64,000 nucleotides of DNA from Hymenobacter volaticus (GCF_022921055.1 NZ_CP095061.1:1341501-1405500); one strand, 5' to 3'. Counted from the first letter of the stretch, positions 18,823-28,390 are shown. Notes: generated from the sequence alone by a model not told the origin. Numbers and translations: made by a program.

Positions 18823-21147
18823 ATGAAAAGTACTTTCCGAACTGCCTTGCTGCTTTCGCTGGGCCTCGCGCTGACCCCACAGCTACAAGCCCAAAAAACC
18901 ACCTCAACTGCCACTGCCACCACCGCTACTGCCGACGACCCCAAGATGAACAAGTTCATTGCGGACCTGATGCAGAAGATGACCCTGGAAGAGAAAATCG
19001 GGCAGCTGAACCTCGTATCGGTAGGCTTCGACGTGACGGGGCCGGTGGTGAGCAAGGACGTGGACGCCAACATTCGGAAAGGCAACGTAGGCGCCGTGCT
19101 CAACACCTACACGCCGGTGGCGGCGCGCAAACTGCAAGAGCTAGCCGTGAAAGAATCGCGCCTGCACATTCCGCTGATTTTCGGCTACGACGTTATTCAC
19201 GGTCACCGCACCATCTTCCCGATTCCGTTAGGAGTAGCTTCTTCTTGGGATTTGACGGCCATTGAGCGCAGCGCCCGCATTGCCGCCGAAGAAGCCGCGG
19301 CCGACGGCATCAATTGGGTGTACTCGCCGATGGTGGACATTGCCCGCGACCCACGGTGGGGCCGCATTGCCGAGGGTGGGGGTGAAGACCCGTACCTCGG
19401 TGCCCAAATTGCCCGCGTGATGGTGCGCGGCTACCAAGGCACCGACATGAGCAAGCCCACCAGCGTTATGGCCTGCCTCAAGCACTTCGCCCTCTACGGC
19501 GCCGCCGAAGCCGGCCGCGACTACAACACCACCGACATGAGCCTCGTGCGCATGTACAACGAGTACCTGCCGCCCTATAAAGCCGCCATCGACGCTGGCG
19601 TGGGCTCAGTCATGAGTTCGTTCAACGACATCAATGGCATTCCCGCCACGGCCAACAAGTGGCTGATGACTGACCTGCTGCGTGGGCAATGGGGCTTTAA
19701 AGGCTTCGTAGCCACCGACTACACCGCCATCAACGAAATGACGGCGCATGGTATGGGCAACGATGCGCAGGTCTCGGCCCTGGCCCTCAATGCGGGTATC
19801 GACCAAGATATGGTGGGCGAAATCTTCCTGAAGAATCTCGCTCAAAACCTGAAAGACGGTACGGTGAAGCAAGAGCAGATTGACCTGGCCTGCCGCCGCG
19901 TGCTGGAAGCCAAGTACATTCTCGGCCTGTTCAAAGACCCCTACCGTGCCGTGACCGACAAGCGCGCGAAGGCCACCATGATGAACAAGCAGTTCATTGC
20001 CGACGCTCGCGACATCAGCCGCAAGAGCCTAGTGTTGCTCAAAAACGATAAAAATACCCTGCCCATCAAGAAGTCGGGTACCATTGCCCTGATCGGGCCG
20101 CTAGCCAACCGCCAGCGCGACATGATTGGCAACTGGAGCGGTGCCGGCGACTGGAAACAAGCCGTTTCGGTGGAGCAGGGCCTGAAAAACGTGGCTGGCA
20201 ACGCTGTGAAAGTGGTGTACGCCCAAGGCGCCAACGTCACCGACGACGAACAGATGATAGCCCGCCTCAATGCCCACGGCGGCGAGCTAAACATCGACAA
20301 ACGCTCCCCCGAAGCCATGATTCAGGAAGCCGTGCAGGTTGCCCAAGGTGCCGACGTGGTGGTGGCTGTAGTAGGCGAGTCGCAGGGCATGACGGGCGAG
20401 GCTGCCAGCCGCGCCGATATTGGTCTGCCAGGCCAGCAACTAGAGTTGCTTAAGGCCCTCAAGAAAACCGGCAAGCCGCTAGTACTCGTGCTCATGAACG
20501 GCCGGCCACTCACGCTGAGTTGGGAAGACAAAAACGCCGATGCCATCCTGGAAACCTGGTTTGCGGGTTCTCAAGCCGGCAACGCCATTGCCGACGTACT
20601 GTTCGGTAACTACAATCCTTCCGGCAAAATCACGGCTACCTTCCCCCAAACGGTGGGCCAAGTGCCGCTCTACTACAACCACAAAAACACCGGCCGCCCC
20701 TACGCCGGCGTGGCCCTCGATAAGTACAAGTCGCGCTACATGGACGTGAGCAACGAGCCGCTCTATCCGTTCGGCTACGGCCTAAGCTACACCACGTTCA
20801 CCTACGGCAAGCCCGAACTCAGCACCACCACCCTAAGCCCCAATGCCACCCTCGACGTGAAGGTAACCGTGCAAAACACCGGCAACTACGACGGCGAAGA
20901 AGTAACACAGCTCTACATCCGCGACATGGTCGGTTCTATTTCGCGCCCCGTGAAAGAGTTGAAAGGCTTCCAGAAAGTGATGCTGAAAAAAGGGGAGAGC
21001 CGCACCCTCACCTTCAAGCTAACTCCAGACGACCTGAAGTTTTACAACACCGACCTCAAATTCGTGTCCGAGCCCGGCGACTTCCAAGTATTCGTCGGTG
21101 GCAATTCCCGCGACGTGCAAACCGCTGCCTTCAAGCTGACGGAATAG
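18823..21147 (+). CDS. bglX: GH3 beta-glucosidase (BglX-type), periplasmic
   Basis: The product is 774 residues from the ATG at 18823, whose first 24 residues are a signal peptide (LLLSLGLALTPQLQAQ). It has the GH3 N-terminal barrel (MTLEEKIGQLN, GYDVIHGHRTIFPIPLG, WGRIAEGGGEDPYLG), the nucleophile Asp299 in GFVATDYTA, the C-terminal sandwich (VVVAVVGESQGMTGEAASR) and a fibronectin III-like tail (LYPFGYGLSYTTF ... RPVKELKGFQKVMLKKGE). Beside a GH144 gene it is probably the enzyme that releases glucose from sophorose and longer beta-1,2-oligomers, as GH3 relatives in Bacteroides do. The in-frame start at 18748 adds an unlikely leader. Confidence 0.93.
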   Translation: MKSTFRTALLLSLGLALTPQLQAQKTTSTATATTATADDPKMNKFIADLMQKMTLEEKIGQLNLVSVGFDVTGPVVSKDVDANIRKGNVGAVLNTYTPVAARKLQELAVKESRLHIPLIFGYDVIHGHRTIFPIPLGVASSWDLTAIERSARIAAEEAAADGINWVYSPMVDIARDPRWGRIAEGGGEDPYLGAQIARVMVRGYQGTDMSKPTSVMACLKHFALYGAAEAGRDYNTTDMSLVRMYNEYLPPYKAAIDAGVGSVMSSFNDINGIPATANKWLMTDLLRGQWGFKGFVATDYTAINEMTAHGMGNDAQVSALALNAGIDQDMVGEIFLKNLAQNLKDGTVKQEQIDLACRRVLEAKYILGLFKDPYRAVTDKRAKATMMNKQFIADARDISRKSLVLLKNDKNTLPIKKSGTIALIGPLANRQRDMIGNWSGAGDWKQAVSVEQGLKNVAGNAVKVVYAQGANVTDDEQMIARLNAHGGELNIDKRSPEAMIQEAVQVAQGADVVVAVVGESQGMTGEAASRADIGLPGQQLELLKALKKTGKPLVLVLMNGRPLTLSWEDKNADAILETWFAGSQAGNAIADVLFGNYNPSGKITATFPQTVGQVPLYYNHKNTGRPYAGVALDKYKSRYMDVSNEPLYPFGYGLSYTTFTYGKPELSTTTLSPNATLDVKVTVQNTGNYDGEEVTQLYIRDMVGSISRPVKELKGFQKVMLKKGESRTLTFKLTPDDLKFYNTDLKFVSEPGDFQVFVGGNSRDVQTAAFKLTE

Positions 21148-21161
21148 ATAGTTGGCATCAG

Positions 21162-21202
21162 CAGAAAGGCCGTCATGCTGTGGAAGCATGACGGCCTTTC
21201 TG
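21162..21202. terminator. Perfect bidirectional terminator hairpin
   Basis: An 18-bp perfect stem (21162-21179 with 21185-21202) and a five-base loop GTGGA lie between the convergent GH3 and fabG genes. The outer part of the stem is CAGAAAGG/CCTTTCTG, giving a short T-rich stretch on either strand. Confidence 0.85.
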
Positions 21203-21235
21203 TTGTTATCCGGCTTATACAACCAACGGAGTTGC

Positions 21236-21985
21236 CTAAGTCAGCATACCACCATCAACCTGCAATACTTGGCCGGTGATGTAGCTGGAATCGTCGGAGG
21301 CGAGGAAGGCGGTGGCTTTGGCCACATCTTCGGGGGCACCGCCGCGCCGCAGCGGAATGGCTTTGCGCCACTCGTCTACCTGCTTCTGGTCGAGAGCATC
21401 GGTCATTTCGGTTTCAATGAAGCCGGGCGCAATGGCGTTGCAACGGATATTGCGTGAGCCTAGCTCCAGCGCCACCGACTTGGTGAAGCCAATGATGCCC
21501 GATTTAGAAGCGGCATAGTTGGCCTGGCCAGCGTTGCCTTTGATGCCCACCACTGACGTCATGTTGATGATACTGCCCGCTTTGGCGCGCATCATAGGCT
21601 TGGTAGCGGCTTTGGTGAGGTTGAATACCGACTTCAGATTCACCGCAATTACTTGGTCCCACTGCTGCTCGCTCATGCGCATCAGCAGGCCGTCCTGCGT
21701 GATGCCGGCGTTGTTTACCAGAATATCCAGTTTGCTGAAATCCGCCAGCACGTCCTCCACCAGCTTTTCAGCTTCCGCATACACCGAGGCGTCGGAGCGG
21801 TATCCTTTCACTTTGGTGCCATGGGCAGCTAGTTCTTGTTCCAGCTGCTGCCCTTTCTCTACGCTAGAGAGGTAGGTGAAAGCCACTTGCGCCCCAAGCT
21901 GGGCAAAATGTACCGCAATGGCGCGGCCGATTCCTTTGGATGCGCCCGTAATCAGGGCCACTTTTCCGTCGAGCAATTTTGTCAT
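21236..21985 (-). CDS. fabG: 3-oxoacyl-ACP reductase
   Basis: The 249-residue product uses the ATG at 21985; a longer in-frame start at 22087 would add 34 residues unlike the family. TGASKGIGRAIA is the NADP-binding motif, NNAGITQDGLLMRM is typical of FabG, and the catalytic Ser-Tyr-Lys lie in NMTSVVGIKGNAGQANYAASK. The C-terminal YITGQVLQVDGGM completes the family pattern. It reduces beta-ketoacyl-ACP in fatty acid elongation in the cytoplasm. It is a single gene, convergent with the GH3 gene and divergent from the flavoprotein gene. Confidence 0.93.
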   Translation of the reverse strand: MTKLLDGKVALITGASKGIGRAIAVHFAQLGAQVAFTYLSSVEKGQQLEQELAAHGTKVKGYRSDASVYAEAEKLVEDVLADFSKLDILVNNAGITQDGLLMRMSEQQWDQVIAVNLKSVFNLTKAATKPMMRAKAGSIINMTSVVGIKGNAGQANYAASKSGIIGFTKSVALELGSRNIRCNAIAPGFIETEMTDALDQKQVDEWRKAIPLRRGGAPEDVAKATAFLASDDSSYITGQVLQVDGGMLT

Positions 21986-22228
21986 GGGGGCGAAGATAGG
22001 TTTCTGGTGGGTAGTTTTTGGTGTTAAGCAGTTGTCAAATGGCGGATGTATTACCTGTTTAACGCCGCCAGCCGTCAACCTACACAAATTCAGTAGCCAA
22101 ATCTAACCCGCTGTTTCCTGACAGTGTTGCTTCAAGCGGGGCCCGGGCACAAGCTGAAGCCATGTCTGGTATGCTCCCGGACGACAAGCAGCACACAAGC
22201 AGCCGCAAGAGGCACTACCTTCGCCCCG

Positions 22229-23470
22229 ATGCTCGAAACCGAAATCTGTATTCTGGGCGCCGGACCAGGGGGCGCTACGGCGGCGCTGCACCTCGCCAAC
22301 GCCGGCCGGCCCTGCCTGCTCCTCGACCGCGCCACTTTCCCGCGCGACAAAGTGTGCGGCGACGCATTAAGCGGGAAAGTACTGAGTGAATTGCGCCGGA
22401 TTGATGCAGTGCTGCCTGCCCGCCTGGAGGCTGCGCCAGTACAACTGCCCTCATGGGGTATCGATTTTTACGCGCCAAATGGCCGCAAGCTGGCTGTGCC
22501 ATTCAAACCCAACTACAATGCCACCACCGACCACGCCGCCGGCCATATCAGCAAGCGCATCGACTTCGACAACTTCTTGATCTGGGAAGTACGCCGCCGC
22601 CCGGAAATCGAGTTCCGCGAAGGGGTCGACATCAGCCAGCACGAGCAGCAGCCCGATGGCCGGTGGCTACTAAAGGACACTTCTGGCACGCCCGTAGCCC
22701 TAACGCGGCTACTGTTGGTGGCCAACGGGGCGCAATCATCGTTTGCGCGGCAAATTGGCGGGCATGCCCTAGAGCCAGCGCACCATTGCGCCGGATTGCG
22801 GGCCTACTACCGCGGCGTGCGCAACCTACATCCCGACAACTTTATTGAGCTGCACTTCATCAAAGACTTTTTGCCCGGCTACCTCTGGGTGTTTCCGCTG
22901 CCCAACGGCGAGGCCAATGTGGGCGTGGGTATGCTCACCGAAGCCGTATCCAAGAAAAAAGTAAACCTGCGCGAGAAGCTCACCGACATGCTGGCTACTC
23001 ATCCGGCCCTAAAAGACCGGTTTGCCAACGCTGAGCGCCTAGGTCCCGTGCGCGGCTTTGGGTTGCCGTTGGGTTCGAAGCGCCGCAAACTGTCGGGTCC
23101 CAACTTCCTGCTACTCGGCGATGCGGCCTCCCTCATCGACCCTTTCAGCGGCGAAGGTATCAGCCACGCCATGGTATCGGGCCGGCACGCCGCCGATTGG
23201 GCCGGCCGCGCCCTCGCCACCAAAGATTTCAGCACCCCTTTTCTAACCGGTTACGACAAGGCCGTGTACAATAGGCTGGGCCAGGAGCTGCGCCTGAGCC
23301 GCGTTATGCAGCGCCTGCTGAACTATCCGTGGCTGTTCAATTTCATTGCCAATCGGGCGGCCAACAACCCCACCATCGCCGAGACTCTCTCGATGATGTT
23401 TCTGGACCTAGATATGCGCGAAAGGCTGCGCAAGCCAAGTTTCTATTTGAAATTGCTGGTTGGAAAGTAG
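22229..23470 (+). CDS. FAD-dependent oxidoreductase, geranylgeranyl-reductase family
   Basis: The 413-residue product begins MLETEICILGAGPGGATAAL, a GxGxxG dinucleotide site, followed by the CLLLDRATFPRDKVCGDALSGK segment with the DK-CGD pattern of the GGR/FixC family. The second FAD motif is LLLGDAASLIDPFSGEGI. It has no membrane helix or signal sequence. Family members reduce prenyl or polyketide double bonds or oxidise aromatic substrates; the role here is unknown, with menaquinone- or carotenoid-linked lipid metabolism being possible. A longer in-frame start at 22124 was rejected because it precedes the Rossmann motif with a non-conserved leader. Confidence 0.88.
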   Translation: MLETEICILGAGPGGATAALHLANAGRPCLLLDRATFPRDKVCGDALSGKVLSELRRIDAVLPARLEAAPVQLPSWGIDFYAPNGRKLAVPFKPNYNATTDHAAGHISKRIDFDNFLIWEVRRRPEIEFREGVDISQHEQQPDGRWLLKDTSGTPVALTRLLLVANGAQSSFARQIGGHALEPAHHCAGLRAYYRGVRNLHPDNFIELHFIKDFLPGYLWVFPLPNGEANVGVGMLTEAVSKKKVNLREKLTDMLATHPALKDRFANAERLGPVRGFGLPLGSKRRKLSGPNFLLLGDAASLIDPFSGEGISHAMVSGRHAADWAGRALATKDFSTPFLTGYDKAVYNRLGQELRLSRVMQRLLNYPWLFNFIANRAANNPTIAETLSMMFLDLDMRERLRKPSFYLKLLVGK

Positions 23471-23483
23471 CGGTAAAAGGCTA

Positions 23484-24193
23484 CTATTGCTCGACGTAGC
23501 GTCGTAGGCTTCGCTCAGCTTTAGGGTTTAACTGAGCGGCTTTTTCCAGGTCGGCCTTGGCTTCGGCAGTTTTGTTGAGGGAGGCGTAGCAAATCCCACG
23601 ATACTCGTAAGCATCAGCGTAAGTGGAATCGAGACGGATGGCTTCCGAAAAATCAGGAACGGCGGCCCTGAAGTTGAGAGTTTGCATGCGGGCAACCCCG
23701 CGGCCGAATAAGGCCTCCTTGTACTGCGGATTGTACTGAAGAGCTTTCGTTAAATCGGTTATAGCCGCTGGGTACTGTTTCATCTTGAGGCGGTTGAGGC
23801 CCCGCTGATACAAGGCACTCGCATGGGTAGGTGCCAAGCGTAGCGCCGTGTTGCAGTCGGCAATAGCCGCATCATAGTCTTTGAGTTGGCTTTTTGCTTT
23901 CGCCCGTACGAGCAGCACCTGAACATCACCAGGCGTACTGGCCAATAAGGCATTGGCCTCCTCTAGCATCGCCCGATAGTCGTTCGAAGACCTCGGCACC
24001 TCAACTGCTGTTTCTGCTGCCGAAGCTGTAGCAGCATTCGGGCCGCAGAACTTACTAGTAAAGGCTCCGCTTTTTCGAAGCGAATTGCCCGTTGTGAAGT
24101 AGTCGCCTGACTTTGCACCTCCACCGAAGCACATTGCGTGAAAAACAATGTGCTGCCAGCAACAGAAAGGAAAACAAGCAGGCGGCGAAACAT
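23484..24193 (-). CDS. TPR-repeat lipoprotein (frameshifted)
   Basis: The restored product is 236 residues. The start MFRRLLVFLSVAGSTLFFTQC carries a lipobox-like Cys, so it is probably a lipoprotein. At least four tetratricopeptide repeats follow (DYDAAIADCNTALRLAPTHASAL, QYPAAITDLTKALQYNPQYK, NFRAAVPDFSEAIRLDSTYA and NKTAEAKADLEKAAQLNPKA). TPR arrays act as protein-docking surfaces. The frame breaks at the run 24040-24042: one extra base joins SSAAPNAATASAAETAVEV. It converges with the flavoprotein gene with 13 bases between stops. Confidence 0.8.
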
Positions 24194-24737
24194 AAAGCAA
24201 GTGGACGAAGCGAGTACAGTGAAAAGAAGCACAGAAAATCCGAGGTAACCAACAAGTAGCCAATTTTATATACTGGCAAACAACCCCAACCTCGTATTTA
24301 AGAAACTGTACTTTCTCTGAAAAGGATGCGCTCAGAGTCCTCATTTTACCTATTCCCTGCCTCAAGAGCAAGAAAAATAACACCAAGTTCATTCGGCGTA
24401 ATAAGTATAGTTCTCTCGAACCTACTTGTTTAGTAGAGCTGCAAGAGCATTACGTGGCGCATTCTTCCGTGAACTGTTCACTCATCAGCCTTCCACCACG
24501 ACTATTGCAACGATGAATTGCCCTTCTGTATAGCTCGTAAGGTACCTGCTTACTGGTTCTTGTAGTGTAATTCGCTTTGGGAATTAAAGGCTAGAGCAAG
24601 CATCAAGTAGTATAAGAACTGATGCCTGGTTCTAGCTGTTGGGTAGATGCGTCGTCTGCCTATCTTTGCCCACCCCGTTGGCGTGGCAGTCAGCCCGACG
24701 CGGGATTTTCCCTTTTCACCTTCAACCTGAAAACACT
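24194..24737. other. Gap between the TPR gene and lpdA
   Basis: No gene is supported. The right end holds a good Bacteroidota promoter for lpdA at 24639-24668. The remainder is unassigned. Confidence 0.5.
24639..24668 (+). promoter_or_regulatory. Bacteroidota sigma-type promoter of lpdA
   Basis: TTG at 24639-24641 and TATCTTTG at 24661-24668 are separated by exactly 19 bases, matching the TTG-N(17-20)-TAnnTTTG consensus of Bacteroidota housekeeping promoters. The predicted start of RNA is near 24675, about 60 bases before the ATG of lpdA. Confidence 0.7.
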
Positions 24738-26132
24738 ATGGCATTGCAATACGACCTGGTCGTGGTCGGCTCCGGGCCGGGCGGCTATGTGGCCGCCATC
24801 CGCGCTTCCCAACTTGGTCTAAAAGTCGGCGTCATCGAGCGGGAGTCGCTCGGCGGCATCTGCCTCAACTGGGGCTGCATTCCCACCAAAGCTCTGCTCA
24901 AAAGTGCTCAGGTGTTTGAATACCTAAACCACGCCAGCGAATACGGTCTGAAGGCCGAAGGCGTGAGCTTCGATTTCAACGCCGTCATCAGCCGCAGCCG
25001 TGGCGTGGCCGATGGCATGAGCAAGGGCATCAATTTCCTCTTCAAAAAGAATAAGATCGACGCCATCATGGGCACGGGCAAGCTGTTGGCGCCCGGCAAA
25101 GTCGAGCTAACCAAGGCCGACGGCACAAAGGACACGGTAGAAGCCAAGCACATAATTCTGGCTACTGGTGCCCGCGCCCGTCAGCTGCCCAACCTACCCA
25201 TCGACGACAAGAAAATCATTGGCTACCGCAAAGCCATGAGCCTCGAAAAACAGCCGAAACGCCTCGTAGTAGTTGGTTCGGGTGCTATTGGTGTTGAGTT
25301 TGCGTACTTCTACCGCGCCATGGGCTCGGAGGTGACAGTGGTAGAGTACCTACCCCGTATCGTGCCCGTGGAGGACGAAGAAGTGTCGCGCCAGATGGAG
25401 AAATCGTTCAAGAAAATGGGCATCAACGTGCTTACCAGCGCCGAGGTAACCAAAGTGGACACCAGCGGCGAAGGCTGCAACGTCACCATCAAAACCGAGA
25501 AGGGTGAGCAGCAAATTGCCTGCGATGTAGTGCTAAGCGCCGTTGGCGTGACTACCAACCTGGAAAACATCGGCCTCGAAGAGCTAGGTATCAAAGTAGA
25601 CCGTGGCCGCGTCATCGTTGACGACTACTACCAGACCAACGTGCCCGGCATCTACGCCATTGGCGACATCATCCCGGGACCAGCTCTGGCACACGTTGCT
25701 TCAGCCGAAGGTATTATCTGCGTCGAGAAGATTGCGGGTCACCACCCCGAGCCGCTCAACTACCAGAACATCCCCGGTTGTACGTACGCTACGCCAGAAA
25801 TTGCTTCTGTTGGCCTTACCGAAGCTGAAGCCAAAAAGCAGGGTTACGACGTCTTGGTTGGCAAATTTCCGTTCTCTGCCTCCGGCAAAGCTTCCGCAGG
25901 TGGCGTAAAGGATGGCTTCGTGAAAGTTATCTTCGACAAGAAGTACGGCGAGTGGCTAGGTGCCCACATGATCGGCTCGAACGTAACCGAAATGATTGCC
26001 GAAGTGGTTGTAGCCCGTAAACTGGAAACTACCGGCCACGAAATCATCAAGTCGGTGCACCCGCACCCAACTATGAGCGAAGCCGTGATGGAGGCCGCTG
26101 CTGCTGCTTACGGAGAAGTAATTCACTTGTAA
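24738..26132 (+). CDS. lpdA: Dihydrolipoyl dehydrogenase
   Basis: The product is 464 residues from the ATG at 24738. It has the FAD site VVVGSGPGGYVAA, the redox disulfide in GGICLNWGCIPTKALL, an NAD-binding VVVGSGAIGVEFAYFY and the C-terminal active-site HPHPTMSEAVMEA, where the His comes from the partner subunit. It re-oxidises lipoyl groups of the 2-oxoacid dehydrogenase and glycine cleavage complexes. No E1 or E2 gene lies nearby, and the gene is a monocistron between its own promoter and a terminator. The in-frame ATG at 24639 falls on the promoter, so it was rejected as a start. Confidence 0.95.
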   Translation: MALQYDLVVVGSGPGGYVAAIRASQLGLKVGVIERESLGGICLNWGCIPTKALLKSAQVFEYLNHASEYGLKAEGVSFDFNAVISRSRGVADGMSKGINFLFKKNKIDAIMGTGKLLAPGKVELTKADGTKDTVEAKHIILATGARARQLPNLPIDDKKIIGYRKAMSLEKQPKRLVVVGSGAIGVEFAYFYRAMGSEVTVVEYLPRIVPVEDEEVSRQMEKSFKKMGINVLTSAEVTKVDTSGEGCNVTIKTEKGEQQIACDVVLSAVGVTTNLENIGLEELGIKVDRGRVIVDDYYQTNVPGIYAIGDIIPGPALAHVASAEGIICVEKIAGHHPEPLNYQNIPGCTYATPEIASVGLTEAEAKKQGYDVLVGKFPFSASGKASAGGVKDGFVKVIFDKKYGEWLGAHMIGSNVTEMIAEVVVARKLETTGHEIIKSVHPHPTMSEAVMEAAAAAYGEVIHL

Positions 26133-26166
26133 GACGTAGCTAAGTTTCAACTTGTCTTGTTCTCTA

Positions 26167-26199
26167 AAGCCTCAGCCTTACTAAGGTTGGGGCTTTTTT
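26167..26199 (+). terminator. Rho-independent terminator of lpdA
   Basis: AAGCCTCAGCCT pairs with AGGTTGGGGCTT through two G-U pairs and is followed by six T residues. It starts 35 bases after the lpdA stop. Confidence 0.8.
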
Positions 26200-26346
26200 G
26201 CTTTAATAAAGGCGCAAGACAGCCACGGGCAATTCAGCATTACCAAGCAACATACACGATGCAGTTCAGTTAGCATAGTACGCGCTGGAACTATGCTATT
26301 GCCCCGCCGTATCCTATGTGTTTCGCTTCCACCCTCTACAAGCCCC

Positions 26347-26538
26347 ATGAAGGTTTCCTATCGTTTGCTGATTACCCTATTGCTGATTGGAGTAGCACTG
26401 GTGCTAACAGCCGCCGTATTCAAAACGCAGCACTACCCCGGCAGTGACTACTTAATACTAGTGGGACTGGCAATTCAGTTTGTGGCAGGAGTACTAGTTG
26501 TTTGGAAGTTCGCCAATCGCCTCGGCAACAAAGAGTAG
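26347..26538 (+). CDS. Small two-helix membrane protein, GldL-like segment
   Basis: The product is 63 residues with two hydrophobic helices (LLITLLLIGVALVLTAAVF and YLILVGLAIQFVAGVLVVW). Between them lies FKTQHYPGSDY, which resembles the FKxxHWPG segment after the first helix of the gliding motility/type IX secretion protein GldL. No GldL coiled coil or cytoplasmic region follows, so this is a small relative at most. The ATG at 26347 is preferred over the in-frame ATG at 26293. Confidence 0.6.
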   Translation: MKVSYRLLITLLLIGVALVLTAAVFKTQHYPGSDYLILVGLAIQFVAGVLVVWKFANRLGNKE

Positions 26539-27082
26539 CCTGCCAACGGGCAGTAGCTTATTTACTGGCTACAAGCTAGAAGAAACGTATGAAGCAGGAA
26601 GTAGCCTTGGCAATCTTCCTAATACTGTGCTCAGCAAAGAACGAGAGCACTAAAGTGTATTTCAGTATACAAAATTGCAGAAATAAGATAGTCACAAACG
26701 GAAGCCGGCCGCCTCGACGGGGGTCGAAGCGGCCGGCTACTTGGTTCGAATAGTGGCGAAACAACTGCATCTAGCAAGCTGTCCGGTATTCGAAAATGCT
26801 ACAAGCGGGGTGGGGTTTGCGCCTGTTCAAACGGAGCGTGGGAATTGGCTACTGGCTAATGGGGGGGATTCATTAGCCGGTAGCGAGAGCAATATTACAA
26901 AGATTTTTTTAACTAGTAAGTGTTAGCTTACTCTTTTTAGTAAGTACATACTCACTTTAAAGAATTTGCCAGTGCAATCGATTGCTTTTCAAAAACTTAC
27001 GACTGGACTATTTTTTCAAAAATTTGAAAATATTTTCTGGTGATAAGTGAGTTATCTTGAAAGTCGGTGCCAATGCCCTTTC
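26539..27082. other. AT-rich gap with a strong GC hairpin
   Basis: No gene is supported over 540 bases. It contains the hairpin at 26703-26738 and, to the right, an AT-rich stretch with TTTTCAAAAATTTGAAAA (about 27012-27029) and repeated TAGTAAGT motifs near 26915-26947. An unannotated small RNA or a binding region cannot be excluded. Confidence 0.45.
26703..26738. other. Strong GC-rich hairpin
   Basis: AGCCGGCCGC (26703-26712) pairs perfectly with GCGGCCGGCT (26729-26738), and inside it TCGAC pairs with GTCGA around a GGG(G) loop. It stands out in an AT-rich gap and lacks a T run. Confidence 0.6.
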
Positions 27083-28390
27083 CTAACGGCTTTGAAGTAC
27101 TCGACTCTTTTCCCGCACTTGCGCCACTTTGCCGTGAATTTCGGTTAGCCCTAGGTTGTGAACGCTACCTAAGTGAGTGGTATGAAACTCACGGTGTGGC
27201 ACATAGTTACCCTCGTTTACGGCGATACCTACCTGCTTGTATGCTTCGCGGAAGGGTACTCCGGCTTGAATAAGCTGGTTGATGTTTTCAACTGAAAAAA
27301 CACCGTCATACTTCGACTGATTCAGCAGATCAGGCTTGATCTTAAGTTCGGGCAGCGCGAACAGCAGGATGTCGAGGATGTCGAGGAACTGCATCATCGG
27401 CTCGAATAAAATTTCTTTCAGAATCTGAAAGTCGCGGTGATAGCCGCTGGGCAGGTTGTTGGTCGCCAGCATGATGGTAGTCGGTAGACCTTGCAGAGCG
27501 TTGCAGCGCGCTCGTACTAACTCGAATACATCCGGGTTTTTCTTGTGCGGCATGATGCTGGAACCGGTTGTAAAAGCAGCAGGTAGTTCCACAAAAGCCA
27601 AGTCCTGACTATTATAGAGTACCAGATCATAGGCCATCTTGGAAAGGGTGGCCCCAACGCCCGCCAGCGCGAAAGCCACGGTCTTCTCGGTTTTGCCCCG
27701 CAGCATTTGCGCTCCTACCGAGCTAACGGCAAGCTGACTGAAGCCCATTTCCTGCGTGGTTAGTTGCCGGTCGATGGGGAAGCTGCTACCAAAGCCAGCC
27801 CCTGAGCCCAACGGATTCTGATCAGCAACAGTGTGGGCGGCTTCCAGCAAAGCTAAGTCGAGCAGCAGATGTTCGGCGTAGGCAGAAAACCACAGCCCGA
27901 AGCTGCTAGGCATAGCCGCCTGAAAGTGGGTGTAGCCGGGCATTAGGTCGGCTTGATGGGCTTCGGCTTTGTGTAAAAGAACATCAACTAGCGCCATGAT
28001 TTGCGTGGCGGCTTGCTCGGTGTAGTCTTTCAGGAAAAGCTGGATGGCGGTCAGCACTTGGTCGTTGCGGGAGCGGGCCGTATGGATCTTCTTCCCCGCA
28101 TCGCCAAACTTCTCAGTTAAGTAAGCTTCTATTTTCGAGTGAACGTCTTCAAAGCTTTCGTCGATAGTGAACGTGCCTTCCGCTATCTGAGCTGCCAGCT
28201 CGGATAGGCCGATCTGAAGCTGCTGATTTTCCTCCTCGGAAATCAGCCCAACTTTGGCTAGCATGCTCGCTTGTGCTTTAGAAGCTTGCACATCGAACCG
28301 CGCCAAATACAGGTCTAGCTCCCGGTCTTTGCCAACCGTGAACTGTTCGATTTTCTTGTCAACGGCAATGCCTTTATCCCAAATTTTCAT
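27083..28390 (-). CDS. argH: Argininosuccinate lyase
   Basis: The 435-residue product begins MKIWDKG and has the superfamily signature GSSIMPHKKNPDVFELVR, which carries the mobile catalytic loop Ser. TARSRNDQV and GYTHFQAAMPSSFGLW are the other two conserved blocks with the substrate and catalytic His residues. It splits argininosuccinate into arginine and fumarate, the last step of arginine synthesis. The length is normal for the shorter Bacteroidota form. It is leftward, in line with argE and argB but separated from them by the rightward VOC gene. Confidence 0.95.
   Translation of the reverse strand: MKIWDKGIAVDKKIEQFTVGKDRELDLYLARFDVQASKAQASMLAKVGLISEEENQQLQIGLSELAAQIAEGTFTIDESFEDVHSKIEAYLTEKFGDAGKKIHTARSRNDQVLTAIQLFLKDYTEQAATQIMALVDVLLHKAEAHQADLMPGYTHFQAAMPSSFGLWFSAYAEHLLLDLALLEAAHTVADQNPLGSGAGFGSSFPIDRQLTTQEMGFSQLAVSSVGAQMLRGKTEKTVAFALAGVGATLSKMAYDLVLYNSQDLAFVELPAAFTTGSSIMPHKKNPDVFELVRARCNALQGLPTTIMLATNNLPSGYHRDFQILKEILFEPMMQFLDILDILLFALPELKIKPDLLNQSKYDGVFSVENINQLIQAGVPFREAYKQVGIAVNEGNYVPHREFHTTHLGSVHNLGLTEIHGKVAQVREKSRVLQSR

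Noticed and set aside
26743..26750. GGTTCGAA, like the T loop of a tRNA
   Set aside because: There is no matching T stem, acceptor stem or anticodon arm around it.
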